Assembly (NCBI GenBank): GCA_030220185.1
Contig: JASPKZ010002338.1
Location: 908,501-972,500, forward strand
Direction of reading: 5' to 3'
Length of the DNA: 64,000 nt
DNA from: Diploptera punctata
Taxonomy: Eukaryota > Arthropoda > Insecta > Blattodea > Blaberidae
Part shown: one piece after another, positions 53,484 through 64,000 of the stretch
Numbering within the stretch: position 1 is the first letter of the stretch
Layout of the letters: every line of letters starts with the position of its first letter
The notes under the pieces: generated by a model
Databases searched by the model: none
The model's input: the letters and a program-made list of their open reading frames with translations, nothing else
Told to the model about the DNA's origin: nothing
Made by a program: the position numbers and the translations under genes

Positions 53484-55168
53484 TTGTGTGTGGAACCAAG
53501 ACAAAAGACAGTCAGAAGTCTAACTTCTCATTATACTATTCAACTGTTTGTGTGTGGAACCAAAACAAGACAGTCAGAAGTCTAACTTATCATTATGCTA
53601 TTCAACTGTTTGTGTGTGAAACAAAACAAAAGACAGTCAGAAGTCTAATTTCTCATTATGCTATTCAACTGTTTGTGTGTGAAACAAAATAAAAAACAGT
53701 CATAAGTCTAACTTCTCATTATGCTATTGAACTGTTTGTGTGTGAAACAAAACAAAAGACAGTCATAAGTCTAACTTCTCATTATGCTATTCAACTGTTT
53801 GTGTGTGAAACAAAACAAAAGACAGTCATAAGTCTAACTTCTCATTATCCTATTCAACTGTTTGTGTGTGAAACAAAACAAAAGAAAGTCAGAACTCTAA
53901 CTTCTCATTATGCTATTGAACTGTTTGTGTGTGAAACAAAACAAAAGACAGTCATAAGTCTAACTTCTCATTATGCTATTCAACTGTTTGTGTATGAAAC
54001 AAAACAAAAGACAGTCATAAGTCTACTTCTCATTATGCTATTCAACTGTTTGTGTTTGAAACAAAACAAAAGACAGTCAGAAGTCTAACTTCTCATTATG
54101 CTATTGAACTGTTTGTGTGTGAAACAAAACAAAAGACAGTCATAAATCTAACTTCTCATTATGCTATTGAACTGTTTGTGTGTGAAACAAAACAAAAGAC
54201 AGTCATAAGTCTAACTTCTCATTATGGTATTGAACTGTTTGTGTGTGAAACAAAACAAAAGACAGTCATAAGTCTAACTTCTCATTATGCTATTCAACTG
54301 TTTTTGTGTGAAACAAAACAAAAGACAGTCATAAGTCTAACTTCTCATTATGCTACTCAACTGTTTGTGTGTGAAACAAAACAAAAGAAAGTCAGAACTC
54401 TAACTTCTCATTATGCTATTGAACTGTTTGTGTGTCAAACAAAACAAAAGACAGTCAGAAGTCTAACTTCTCATTATGCTATTGAACTGTTTGTGTGTGA
54501 AACAAAACAAAAGACAGTCAGAAGTCTAACTTCTCATTATGCTATTGAACTGTTTGTGTGTGAAACAAACAAAAGACAGTCATAAGTCTAACTTCTCATT
54601 ATGCTATTGAACTGTTTGTGTGTGAAACAAAACAAAAGACAGTCATAAGTCTAACTTCTCATTATGCTATTGAACTGTTTGTGTGTGAAACAAAACAAAA
54701 GACAGTCATAAGTCTAACTTCTCATTATGCTATTGAACTGTTTGTGTGTGAAACAAAACAAAAGACAGTCATAAGTCTAACTTCTCATTATGCTATTGAA
54801 CTGTTTGTGTGTGAAACAAAACAAAAGACAGTCATAAGTCTAACTTCTCATTATGGTATTGAACTGTTTGTGTGTGAAACAAAACAAAAGACAGTCATAA
54901 GTCTAACTTCTCATTATGCTATTCAACTGTTTGTGTGTGAAACAAAACAAAAGACAGTCATAAGTCTAACTTCTCATTATGCTATTGAACTGTTTGTGTG
55001 TGAAACAAAACAAAAGACAGTCATAAGTCTAACTTCTCATTATGCTATTGAACTGTTTGTGTGTGAAACAAAACAAAAGACAGTCAGAAGTCTAACTTCT
55101 CATTACTATTCAACTGTTTGTTGTGTGAAACAAAACAAAAGACAGTCATAAGTCTAACTTCTCATTAT
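53484..55168. repeat. 63-bp minisatellite, about 27 units
   Basis: The consensus unit is gtgtgtgaaacaaaacaaaa, gacagtcataagtctaactt, then ctcattatgctattgaactg ttt. Variants include gtcagaag for gtcataag and attcaact for attgaact. The period is 63 nt, a multiple of three, and the unit has no stop in one frame, so it yields long artificial frames of a 21-residue repeat. Confidence 0.97.
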
Positions 55169-55179
55169 ATTATGTTGCA

Positions 55180-55620
55180 ATCTTAACTTTTAGTACATAA
55201 AATTCCTAGTCCTAGTAATCACTGACTAACATCTCATAACACTGTTTGCTAGTAACAAATATAAATATGAATTGAACTATAATTTCGTTCAATGTTGCAT
55301 TTATGAACATTTATTTTATTTTGTTGATGACTGTACAATCAGCAGGTGCTATTAGCAGAATGGTAACTCATCCCCTTGAATCCAACACAACACAGGTTCC
55401 ATTAATGTTAAGTTTATATAATTAAATTACAGTTTTAGAAACTTCTTTGGTCACGCAATACTTCATCCAACGAACATACAATGACCTTAATTTTATTGTT
55501 CCAACTCGTGTTTCTCATCCTAAGTACAATAAAACTTGTTCAAAACGGAATCACATGGGACCAATTTTTTTCCACATTAGACAAAATTCCGCATTATAAA
55601 AAACAAAAAATTATTAACCA
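55180..55620. other. Stretch without recognised feature
   Basis: 55330-55420 (tgctattagcagaatggtaa, caacacaggttcca) may be a decayed tRNA-like SINE head; otherwise nothing. Confidence 0.3.
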
Positions 55621-55624
55621 ATCT

Positions 55625-56050
55625 TAGATCATCATCATCATCCATGCAAGTAATAGGCCGTGTGGCCTGTTACGGTCTCAAAGAGGAGTTTTCCATCCAG
55701 CGCTTTTTTGGACGTCCCAGCGATCTTTTGCCTTGGGGGCAGTAGCGAAGTATGTCTTTTGGAATTCTATGAGACGGCATTAGTTGAAGATGGGCTTTCC
55801 AGTTGTTCTGGTAGTTTTGTATATGGCGAAGAATGGGTTGTACATCCAACTCTTCCATAATTTCCTCATTTATTTTATGGTCCCACTTTTTATAGCCTGC
55901 TGTACGGCGCATAAATCGCATCTCAATTGCTGTTATTCGGCTTTCGTCTCTTCTTCGTATTGTCCATGATTCACTACCATATCTTAATACTGGTCTTGCG
56001 AATCTTAGATTATAGAGAACCGTATATGTCTTTTCACGTACCTTGGATTA
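55625..56050 (-). mobile_element. Non-LTR retrotransposon (family C) C-terminal fragment, minus strand
   Basis: The minus strand reads FARPVLRYGSESWTIRRRDE, AIEMRFMRRTAGYKKWDHKI, LDVQPILRHIQNYQNNWKAH and GKRSLGRPKKRWMENS. It ends at an ATC/GAT repeat (55628). Confidence 0.8.
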
Positions 56051-56890
56051 ATAAATTGTAGTTCCGCTGCCGTTGGAAAGTGAAATATGGTATGTACGAG
56101 CGATTTCGACGGTAACGCGCAAAAAAACAGTCCGTTTCGTCAGCGTTATCCTAAAATTACAGTTTCCACTCACTAATATTATATTAATTCTTACTAGGTC
56201 ACTATGTACTGTTTATTGCTGGATTGTTCCATAATATTTTTCCTGGATCACTCTGTGTTCAGTCTTTCTGGACCACTCTGTAATAAAATCTGCATGAAAG
56301 CCAAATGACATGAAATCTTCAGAAAAGAGCATGTATTAATTTTTAAAGAATGACATTTTCCGAAAGAACGCAATGTTGAATGAAGATGAATAAGACATGA
56401 GATGCATTCAATCGAATTTTCTGATATTGATTAAATGGGGCATTTATTGACATTGAAAAGAAGGTTTGAAGGACGGCCGTATTCTTGTCCCAGCCATGCA
56501 TTGTTAGACTGACCACATGTGCTAATCTCTCAACTCAGTGAGCGTGAATCTGATACCAGAGTTATGTCACATTATCATACCGAAACTGTTCAATATAGAA
56601 CATCCAGGATTGCTCAGACGAAGCATATGTTACAATAATCATGAGGTCTCGAGTTCAAAACCCCTAATGGTCAAAATCACCGTGGTTTTACTCATGGTTT
56701 TCCTTAATCGTCAAAACAAATGCTGGTTTTATTTTCATTATCTTTTGTTCTTTTGTACTAAAGATAGTTTCATTATACTGTTAATTATCCCCGTTGATTT
56801 CATGAAATTTATATTGAGATAGAAATAAATGTTCATATTGAGTGATACTAGTTGTTAAATTACATAGAGATTGTTTTTATTTCAAATTTA
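56050..56890. other. Stretch with one possible tRNA-like SINE remnant
   Basis: 56600-56680 (ggattgctcagacgaagcat, tcgagttcaaaacccc) resembles decayed A and B boxes. A 94-codon frame at 56538 shows no motif. Confidence 0.3.
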
Positions 56891-56892
56891 AA

Positions 56893-57012
56893 TATCCATC
56901 CATAGTAATTCTGCACCAAGACAGGTTCTTCACTGCAATCATAGCATTTTCATGCCATGCTTGCAGCTTTACTAGGGAATTGTAGGTGTGGTAGCTTCCC
57001 GTTGCTTTCCAC
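56893..57012 (-). mobile_element. SINE family S2, 3' end only, minus strand
   Basis: It matches the tail of the other copies: atccatccatagtaattctg, gctttactagggaattgtag. Confidence 0.8.
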
Positions 57013-57045
57013 ATATCATTTACGATATTAGGAAGTCATATTATA

Positions 57046-57142
57046 AGTAATGCCGCGAGTGATTTCCAATGTATCTAGAGGATTTGGAAATCAAGAGTGA
57101 TTGGTCATTGACTCCCATTTGGGGGTGAGTTAAATAGTCGTA
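57046..57142 (-). mobile_element. Hairpin-ended repeat family Z, short internally deleted copy
   Basis: It keeps the 3' hairpin (taatgccgcgagtgatttcc to ggaaatcaagagtg) joined to the family's 5' end (ggtcattgactcccatttgg, gagttaaatagtc). This defines both ends of the family. Confidence 0.7.
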
Positions 57143-57229
57143 TCATTGTAAACATTTTTATAAAATTAAATATATTTTATGTTGTTTTGTGAAGAATTAA
57201 TCTGAATTAGCAGTTAATATCACTTTGAT

Positions 57230-58380
57230 ATACAGTGGAGGAAATTGGTATAAAGCCACTTGTTAAAAGGGTTAACACAACTTTACTTACTCTTTCTTTG
57301 GCATTTTTCTATCTTTATTTCTTCCACTGAGATTGAAGCCCACTCTTCCTGAATAACATTCTTTCTGCTCAGTCACTGTCCCCAAACTGCCGTCCATTGC
57401 GATACACACGCCTTGCCAGGATCCCGCATAAGTTCTCAATCGGGTTTAAATCAGGACGTCTGGCTGGCCACGTCAAAAGAGGCATTTCTTTCTTCCTGAA
57501 CCACTCCTTTGATCTGGCAGACACGTGAACGGAAGCATTATCTGGCTGAAAAATTAGATCTTCGCCAAATTCCTCATACATTCGTATCAATTAGGACTCC
57601 AGAAGCTCCTCAGTGTAGGACTCAGCAATCATCTTGCTGCGTATCCATGTTATTTTTGATCTTCCTTTAAAGCAGAATGCTGCCCAAATCATAACACCTC
57701 CACCACCGAAGTTTCTACTCATTCTAACTTGCTCTTCAGTACGGAGGTCGTTCCAGTAATACTGAAGGCCATCAGGCCCGTCCAGTTTAAAGTTCTTCTT
57801 GTCACTGAACATTACTTTATTCCATTCTGAGTTCCAGGACATGTGTTCTTCAGCAAAAGTCATTCTAGCTTTCTTATGTGCATTGTTCAGAGGTAGTTTA
57901 CTAAGACTTTTTTTGAATTTTAGGTTCTTGTCTTCTGACAGAATTTGTCTTACTCGTCTGGCTGTTACTGGCAACTTCAAATCAGCCTGGATTTGAGAAG
58001 AAAACATACTCTTACCTTTTGCTTTACGTAAAATGACATGTTTAGTGCGCTCAGACAATTTTCTTGTCCGTCCATATTTCCCTTTTTTTTTTTCATATTG
58101 TGATCCCAGTTTGACAAAATTATCAATGACATATCTTGAAGCCCAAATTTCGTAGGTATTTGTGTATTGGAAAGGCCCATCTCCTTAAAGGCACTAACTC
58201 TTGATTTCTCTTCATTTGATAGAGGCTTTCCACGTGGCATTGTACGTACCGCTGACTTGTAACTGATGAACGATGCTCACAGACACGTCGTCTCCATGTA
58301 ATTGCAGTGTTTTGTTTACATTTATGTCTCTGTAAGAGCCAGAAGTTGACCTGCCTTTATACCGATTTCCACCCCTAGGA
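57230..58380 (-). mobile_element. Tc1-family DNA transposon (DD34E), nearly full length, inactivated
   Basis: The ends are similar inverted repeats (cagtggaggaaattggtata at 57233; tataccgatttccacccc near 58375), with TA next to the left one. Length, about 1.15 kb, is typical of Tc1-type elements with one short transposase gene. Confidence 0.8.
57300..58240 (-). pseudogene. Tc1-type transposase, broken by one frameshift and one stop
   Basis: On the minus strand, the N-terminal HTH starts at 58240 (MPRGKPLSNEEKSRVSAFKE). A frameshift lies between about 58130 and 58058. A second frame (58058-57591) carries VTARRVRQILSEDKNLKFKK, the first catalytic Asp in WNKVMFSDKKNFKLDGPDG and a glycine-rich GGGGVMIWAAF block. 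A single TAA (57591-57593) separates it from 57590-57369 in the same frame. That part holds the second Asp (IFQPDNASVHVS) and the Glu (RPDLNPIENL), with 34 residues between them (DD34E). All three catalytic residues survive, so only a few mutations separate it from an intact frame. It would cut and paste its own element in the nucleus. Confidence 0.85.
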
Positions 58381-58384
58381 CAGC

Positions 58385-58930
58385 GTTTTCTTAGATTTTA
58401 CGTATATATAATATATAATAAATACAAAATGTGGAGATCTGTATGAAATTATGTCCAAGATAATTATATGTAATCTATGACACACATGCGGTATTTGCAG
58501 AAATATTTCAGGTTGTTTTACTACTAAAAGTAATATCTATTTTTACGTTTCGTTCTCTGAATCAAGTGGTTCATAAAAGGGCGAAAAACTTCAAAAGGAA
58601 ATTAGAATCCGGAAGTTCCAAGAGAGAAAGATCAACAGTACATAAAGTAAACAACAAACGGAAATTACATCTGCGCTAATTCAATTTCTGTTACAAGTTT
58701 ACTTTACTTACGAGGAAGCAAATTGTAACTAAAAGAAACAGGAAATAAAGTTATTTCTATTATTTATTTGAAGTTGAAACTTAATAAAAATGGTAATAAA
58801 AATCAAATATTTGTATTTCTTTCTTATTTATTACGCTTTTAAGGCCGTGACACATCTAAATTATACATCGCGCAGACTGTGTGTTTTGATTGTTCAACTT
58901 TCAATGTGTTTCTTAAAGAAATTACTTATC
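58385..58930. other. Stretch without recognised feature
   Basis: No repeat or convincing frame seen. Confidence 0.35.
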
Positions 58931-58937
58931 TTATTGT

Positions 58938-59775
58938 AATACTTACTTACTTACTCACTGGCACTATCGAACCCGTAGGTCCATGGCCGCGCGAACATAA
59001 TCTCTCCATACATCCCTATTCTGAGCTAATGCTTTCCAATCATTCCCTGTATAATCTACTTCCCTCAAATCATAGTTAATGTTGTTCTCCCACCTCACTC
59101 TTGGTCTACCAACTAAGTGTCTTCCTTCTGGTCTTCCTACAAGAAGTTTCCAGGCACGTCTTTCATTCCCCATACGTGCAACATGTCCTGCCCATCGCAG
59201 TCTACGAGACTTAACTGTTCTTATTATATCTGGCTTCCTATAAAGACCATGTAGTTAATATCTCGGATAGCGGATAGGATCCTCCTTCTGACTAAAAAAC
59301 CCGTTCCAAATGCAGGTCTTTCTGCACCCCCGTAGTATAATGCAAAGCTTCCTGATTCCTGACTACCTTCTCCTGGCCACCTAACTTCCTGTAAAGCGAC
59401 TATATCCAAGGGTGATTTATCTAATTCCCGCGTTAATATCTCTAGCGCCCCGCTATTGTATAAAGTCCTAACATTCCATGTTCCTAGGAACATGTCCCTG
59501 TGTTTGAGCCTTTGGCATGGGTTCCCTGAAGTAGTCCCCGCCCGGAGAACCGAATGGGGGACTATTTGACCTCCGGAAAATTTTACCCCAGTTGAACCGA
59601 TGTCCGCATTTCTTGACGGTTGTATTTTTACGGTGAAAGATCATCACTCTTTCGCCCAAGGTACTTTTTTCGTCTGGCTTATCACCTTCGACCAGCAATG
59701 CTACCGCCGGCATAGCTCTCAGGATCATTTAAGCACGCAAGCCACTCCACCACGTCAAGATAAAGATACCATGGA
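58938..59775 (-). mobile_element. Family A retrotransposon, internally deleted: 5' leader plus endonuclease start joined to C-terminus, with TSD
   Basis: The left part is the usual tail and C-terminus (RVRWENNINYDLREVDYTGN, WAGHVARMGNERRAWKL) up to about 59255. It then jumps to the N-terminal AP-type endonuclease: LGTWNVRTLYNSGALEILTR, LDIVALQEVRWPGEGSQESG and GTGFLVRRRILSAIRDI. The WNVRTL and ALQEVRW motifs place it in the APE-endonuclease non-LTR group. The 5' leader follows to about 59775 (gtggagtggcttgcgtgctt on the minus strand). The 13-base flanks atcttattgtaat are identical (about 58927 and 59774). Confidence 0.8.
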
Positions 59776-59924
59776 TCTTATTGTAATTGCCAGTTTTTTT
59801 AAACTATTCAGTGCTTATTGAACATTTTTTTCTTGTTTATACTGGTTTTCCTTATTGTTTTGCCTTTATCTTTGTTTTGTTTTACAAGTTTGTTAACTTT
59901 CTTTAATTCTCACATAGACACAAG

Positions 59925-60060
59925 GACAGGATACACACACCCAGACCCAGGGTGGAGATTTAAAATCCCCTATCCCGCCAGGAATCGAACCCGGGTCGCC
60001 GGAGTGGAAGGTAGGGACTCTATCAACTACGCCACGGCGACGGACTAGTGGTCGCCCAGC
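59925..60060 (-). mobile_element. tRNA-headed SINE family S4, minus strand
   Basis: The minus strand reads ccgtcgccgtggcgtagttg, atagagtccctacc, B box cgggttcgattcctggcggg, then the body ttttaaatctccaccctggg. A body fragment recurs at 61447-61500. Confidence 0.75.
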
Positions 60061-60064
60061 GGTC

Positions 60065-61440
60065 AAAATTTGACCACAATTCATTAAATTTTTAAGTTTG
60101 TCACGAATACGTCATTATGCATTAATTTTCGACTTATTTTAAAAAAACACGAACGATAGGAAATATGTGGTATAACTTGGCTAAGCCATATTAAAAAAAA
60201 CACATCGCATCATTTGACATTTGTATACTATTTATACTATTTAAATTTGCATTTGGACTATTATTATGTGTACGGGAATATACATCCCTTCTTCTTTGTC
60301 TCTCACTCCGACCCGTCAATGTTCTATGTCGAGGCATAATGGAAGTAGGTGTGAATATGTAAATATAAAAAGAAATGTAATGAAATTACTGAAACCAAGA
60401 TTAGACAGGATTTAATTTAAATTTAAATAATAAAATGTACTCACTTTTTTAAACCACTAATAATAAATACGCGAGAGTAAGTCAATTCACATTGTTGCTG
60501 CACAATTTTCTTTTACAACAATGCACTTTCAGTATGAACGTAAACAAATGAATGAGTAATGCACATAAATTCCTTAGAGACAATTTATTTTATTTTGTTT
60601 AATTTAATTTATTTGTAACACATATTATACATACATTTAATTTTTTGCTCTCCTTCTCTATATGAACTTTAATTATGTCTAATATCGCACTTCCGTGCAC
60701 GCAATCTGCTTAAAAAGGGTACAAAGTTATTTTCTTTGCGTATTAATATTTTTTCGACTTTCTTAAACACAATGTGTATATTAGATTTAATTTTGTTTTT
60801 TACCAGTCTTTAGTTAGTGTTTAGTGGTATAGTCCTGTTTTTACACTTCGCTAGATGATATTTGGGACATGGATTGTTGCATAATTTACAGACGCAGTCC
60901 TCCTTGGGTTCATGGTACATGTATTAATATATAGATACTGTACTATGAAGTGATGATAACTGATTTTCTTGGAAAAGATCCTGGTAATGCAATTCAACAC
61001 AGCATTTGCTTCCGCAACTAAAAAAAATAGTGAGTTCCAGTAAAAACGCAGAAGATGAAACATTGTTCTCGAAAGGCCTCCATATAAGAATAACTTGAAA
61101 AAGTTTAATAATTTAGTTGAGGACGACTGACTTACGAGGTAAAATTTATATAATCAACATGTTATTACATAATCTCAACAGTGCTTTAATATGAATTTCA
61201 AAAGTGCTGATTCTCGATAGATATCTTCAATCTACGGTAACGCCGTTAACCGTTAATTGTCCCAAAATATTCTCTAAATGATGGTAAAACCCTAATCAAA
61301 TCGGTCAACTAGTTTTTGAGTCCATAAAGAACAGACAAACTCACAGACAATAATTTTATATATAACACAGACAAGAAATGAAAGTGAAATATGACGCCCG
61401 TTTATGGAACTGTTCACTCTATTTACTCTGATTGTTGCTG
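60065..61440. other. Long stretch without recognised feature
   Basis: AT-rich with a few longer frames (60851-61063, minus) that have no motif. It could be intergenic or intronic for the gene starting at 35187. Confidence 0.35.
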
Positions 61441-61446
61441 CGAGGT

Positions 61447-61500
61447 AGGGGATTTTAAATCTCCACCTTGGATCTGGGTGTATGTTCTGTCTTTGTATGT
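61447..61500 (+). mobile_element. SINE family S4 body fragment
   Basis: 'gattttaaatctccaccttg' and 'gatctgggtgtatg' match 59930-59975 in reverse. Confidence 0.6.
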
Positions 61501-61519
61501 ATGAATGAAGTAAAAAGGT

Positions 61520-62750
61520 TAACTTCCTCTTCTTCTTCTTCTTCTTCTTCTTCTTCTTCTTCCTTCCAAGTATTAGGCCAAGGCCTGTTACGATCCTATA
61601 GAAAATTTTCCCTCCAGCGTTTCATAGGACGGCCCAGTGATCTTCGTCCTCTTGGTATATAATTATAAACAGCTTTGGGGATCCGATTTGAACTCATTCT
61701 TTCAAGATGGTGTTTCCAATTTAGTTGGTACTGTTTAATATATTCCAAAATTGGCGTAGTCTTCAATTATTTTAAGATATCGGTGTTCCTTTTCCGATCC
61801 CATCTGGTGTAACCCGCTGTTCTGCGCATGAATCTCATTTCACAAGCCGTTATTCTGCTTTCATGTTGTATTTTTAGTGTCCATGCTTCACTACCATAGG
61901 TCAACACTGGTCTAGCCAAAGTGTTATATAAACGTAATCTAGTGTTTTTTTTGTACAAGATATGGTTTCATAACTTGATTAATAATTCCTAAACTTTTAT
62001 TATAACTAGTAATTTTTTTTCAGGGATATCCTTTTCATCCCAGATAGAGAGATAATATCCAAGATATTTAAATTGATTAGATCTCTCTAAAATTTTATTC
62101 TGGAGACAGATTTTACTTTGTATGGGGTCGTTCCCATGAAATGCCATAATTTTAGTTTTGTTAATTGATATTTCCATATTAAATTTGGCAGCTATTTTTT
62201 GTAAATTATAAATTGATCGTTGCAAATCATTTTCGGAAAGTGCCAGAAGAGCTAAATCGTCTGCAAAAAGAATAGCATCGAGTTTGAGGTTCCTATTGAT
62301 GGGTATATATCCTCGTTGTGTTTTCCTCCATTCATTTATTAATTTATTCATATATATAATGAAAAGCACCGGTGAAAGTCCACATCCCTGTCTTACTCCA
62401 GTGTTGATCTTTTCCCAAGAAGATAATTTTCCATCTTGTTTAACAGAGATTTCATTATCTTTATGGATGTTGAAGATATTAGTAATAGGCTATATTGTTG
62501 TGGAACGTTATCATCAGCTAAAATTTGTAGTAATATATTTCTGTCCACTTTGTCGAAAGCCTTTATGAAGTCAACGAAGGCGATATGAGTTTCTATATTG
62601 AATTCCTTGTGCTTTTTTAATATAGTTTTAGAGTGAAGAATCCATCTGTACAAGATCTACCCTTTCTGAATCCATTCTGCTCTTCTCCAATTATACTTTC
62701 ATAATTTTTTTTCAATTTATTCTTAACTATATTAGGTTAACAAATGTATA
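61520..62750 (-). mobile_element. Non-LTR retrotransposon (family C), long copy with reverse transcriptase core
   Basis: The minus strand from 62750 reads EEQNGFRKGRSCTDGFFTLK, then THIAFVDFIKAFDKVDRNIL (RT motif A, FVDF.KAFD). A frameshifted middle follows, then VLFIIYMNKLINEWRKTQRG, ILFADDLALLALSENDLQRS (catalytic FADD), MEISINKTKIMAFHG and NQFKYLGYYLSI. Further on come TRLRLYNTLARPVLTYGSEA, EMRFMRRTAGYTRWD and the SLGRPMKRW tail. It ends with a TTC-type repeat (61524-61562), like the other family C copies. Several frameshifts make it inactive. Confidence 0.85.
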
Positions 62751-62754
62751 AAAG

Positions 62755-63380
62755 AAAAAATAAACGACAAATGTAAATACAAGAAAAAAGTAATAAGAAA
62801 AAGGAGTAAAGTAAAAGTTAAGAAAAATGAGGGAAAGGTTATGTTATGTTATCATTAAAAAAGCAGTGATTGGATAATAATAACGAAATTTCAATCCAGA
62901 ATTTGTCAAAAAGTAGGCTATAATAGTAAATACCGTAAAGGTAAATGAAGCGATTCAAGTGTACGTATTCACAAGGAACAGTTCTTTGTGTTTAAATTAG
63001 TTTCCGCTAAATTACCTACAGGTCAATGAATTTCTACTTCCGTTTTATTGTCAGTCAGGTTTTCTCAGAACATTCTTCATAATAATTCTGACAGCCCTTG
63101 TGTATTTTCACGCCGAATTATTAAAAAAGAAGTTTCATAATTTCTTAAAATAGTTATTGACTTCAACTACAAGTCATCAGCTGTATTCAGGGTCTCCAAT
63201 ATGTGTTTGTACTTTTACAAATCATCCATCAGCAAGTCTTAAAAATTGATGAACAACTGTTTAAGTTAAAGAGTCTCAAAAGTCTTGTAATTTAAATAAA
63301 TTTATGACTTCAATGAATGAGAAAGCTTCCTGAAATAAAATTATAAGCATCAATTATTGAGACGATGCCATGGCTGGAAA
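62755..63380. other. Stretch without recognised feature
   Basis: AT-rich; no repeat or frame recognised. Confidence 0.35.
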
Positions 63381-63384
63381 ATAT

Positions 63385-63600
63385 ATTCTTTCCAATGCCC
63401 CAGGTTGTCATTTCGACATTTCTGGTGTTCTCTCCTGGTACTGGCTTAATTGTAACCCACATCTGAAGTTAGGGCTCCTAGAAGATAGAGTTACGTAACC
63501 CCGATGATATGATGGATGATAAATGATAATGAAGCGCCAGGAGAGTTCTTAACTTAAACCGAACCTAAATTCCAGACCATGGACAACTACAGGAATGATT
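63385..63600 (+). repeat. Interspersed repeat R-Y
   Basis: It shares 'ttctctcctggtactggctt', 'gtaacccacatctgaagtta' and 'gcgccaggagagttcttaac' with 8262 and 11770. Confidence 0.65.
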
Positions 63601-63834
63601 CCCTAGACCCTTAAATTGGCAAAACACAAATTTCTTCTGTTAGTTATTTGATTGTGGCGGACCGCAGTGAAAACGGAATCTTGTATAACTGTTATTATTA
63701 GGTATATTGTATAATTAGACACACATTTAAGTGGTTTCTTTTTGTTCGTTTTCTTCTGATTTATTTAAAATATTAAATTAATTGAACCAACTGATGTATC
63801 CAAAAAGGATACATTACGAATTTAAGGGTTAAAG

Positions 63835-63925
63835 GAAAAATTCCTATGGTTTGACCGGGAATCGAAACCGGGGCTTGATGAACAGTAGTCAGATATGCTG
63901 ACCACTAGCCCATGAGGCTGGTCAA
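63835..63925 (-). mobile_element. tRNA-like SINE head (family S5), minus strand
   Basis: The minus strand reads gaccagcctcatgggctagt, ggtcagcatatctgac and ccccggtttcgattcccggt, an A-box/B-box layout, with a 'ttttccttt' outer flank. Confidence 0.55.
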
Positions 63926-64000
63926 AATAAGCAGAAACAATTTTAAATGACGTATAAAGATTGAACGTTTTGTTCTAAGTGAAGAAGAATAAAAATTATG

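Noticed and set aside
53484..55168. A repetitive protein gene encoded by the 63-bp array
   Set aside because: Long frames follow from the period being a multiple of three; indels break the frame several times and there is no start context, signal or C-terminal domain.

Overview
This window looks like a piece of a large, repeat-saturated insect genome. It is AT-rich, has long introns, and carries many tRNA-derived SINEs, APE-type non-LTR retrotransposon tails, Penelope-like fragments and Tc1/pogo-type transposons. The mix suggests a polyneopteran such as a cockroach or termite, but nothing here fixes the species. There is no prokaryotic gene structure.

Host gene 1 (positions 1 to about 33,050, + strand). 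Five coding exons and one 3' UTR exon, all with matching splice phases, make the C-terminal part of a cell-surface immunoglobulin/fibronectin-III protein of the turtle/borderless (IgSF9) type. In order they hold the end of one FN3 domain, a 15-residue linker exon, a second FN3 domain, one membrane helix and a very short basic/acidic tail. The exons add up to about 0.7 kb of code in 27 kb; the rest is introns filled by mobile DNA. Inside the second intron (3,483-23,630) lies an unrelated acidic-repeat/coiled-coil terminal exon (6,627-7,210).

Host gene 2 (35,187 onward, + strand). A signal-peptide exon with a phase-1 donor starts here. Its downstream exons could not be found in the window. A possible short secreted peptide lies at 33,306.

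Orphan gene-like DNA. At 45,150-45,815 a linker-histone-like winged-helix reading frame is followed by arginine/serine-rich, cysteine-containing segments in successive frames. It resembles a sperm nuclear basic protein (protamine-like) gene or pseudogene and is the most unusual coding signal here. At 37,650-38,050 is a fragment of a protein repeated in many arthropod genomes.

Mobile DNA. (i) At least six foldback (long inverted-repeat) elements appear to be tail-to-tail pairs of the 3' end of Penelope-like elements, with arms still encoding the GIY-YIG endonuclease C-terminus. (ii) Several tRNA-like SINE families occur as inverted pairs with a tRNA-like head at each outer end. (iii) Other SINE families have clear target-site duplications (TSDs). 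(iv) At least six non-LTR retrotransposon lineages are present, one (called A here) in eleven 5'-truncated or internally deleted copies ending in a TAAG repeat. (v) DNA transposons include a broken DD34E Tc1, a pogo/Tigger deletion derivative, a mariner-type deletion derivative and a possible TTAA-flanked element. (vi) Arrays include a 1.6-kb composite AAT/LINE minisatellite (41,012-42,602), a 1.7-kb 63-bp minisatellite (53,484-55,168) and a decayed 34-38-bp array (14,380-15,730).
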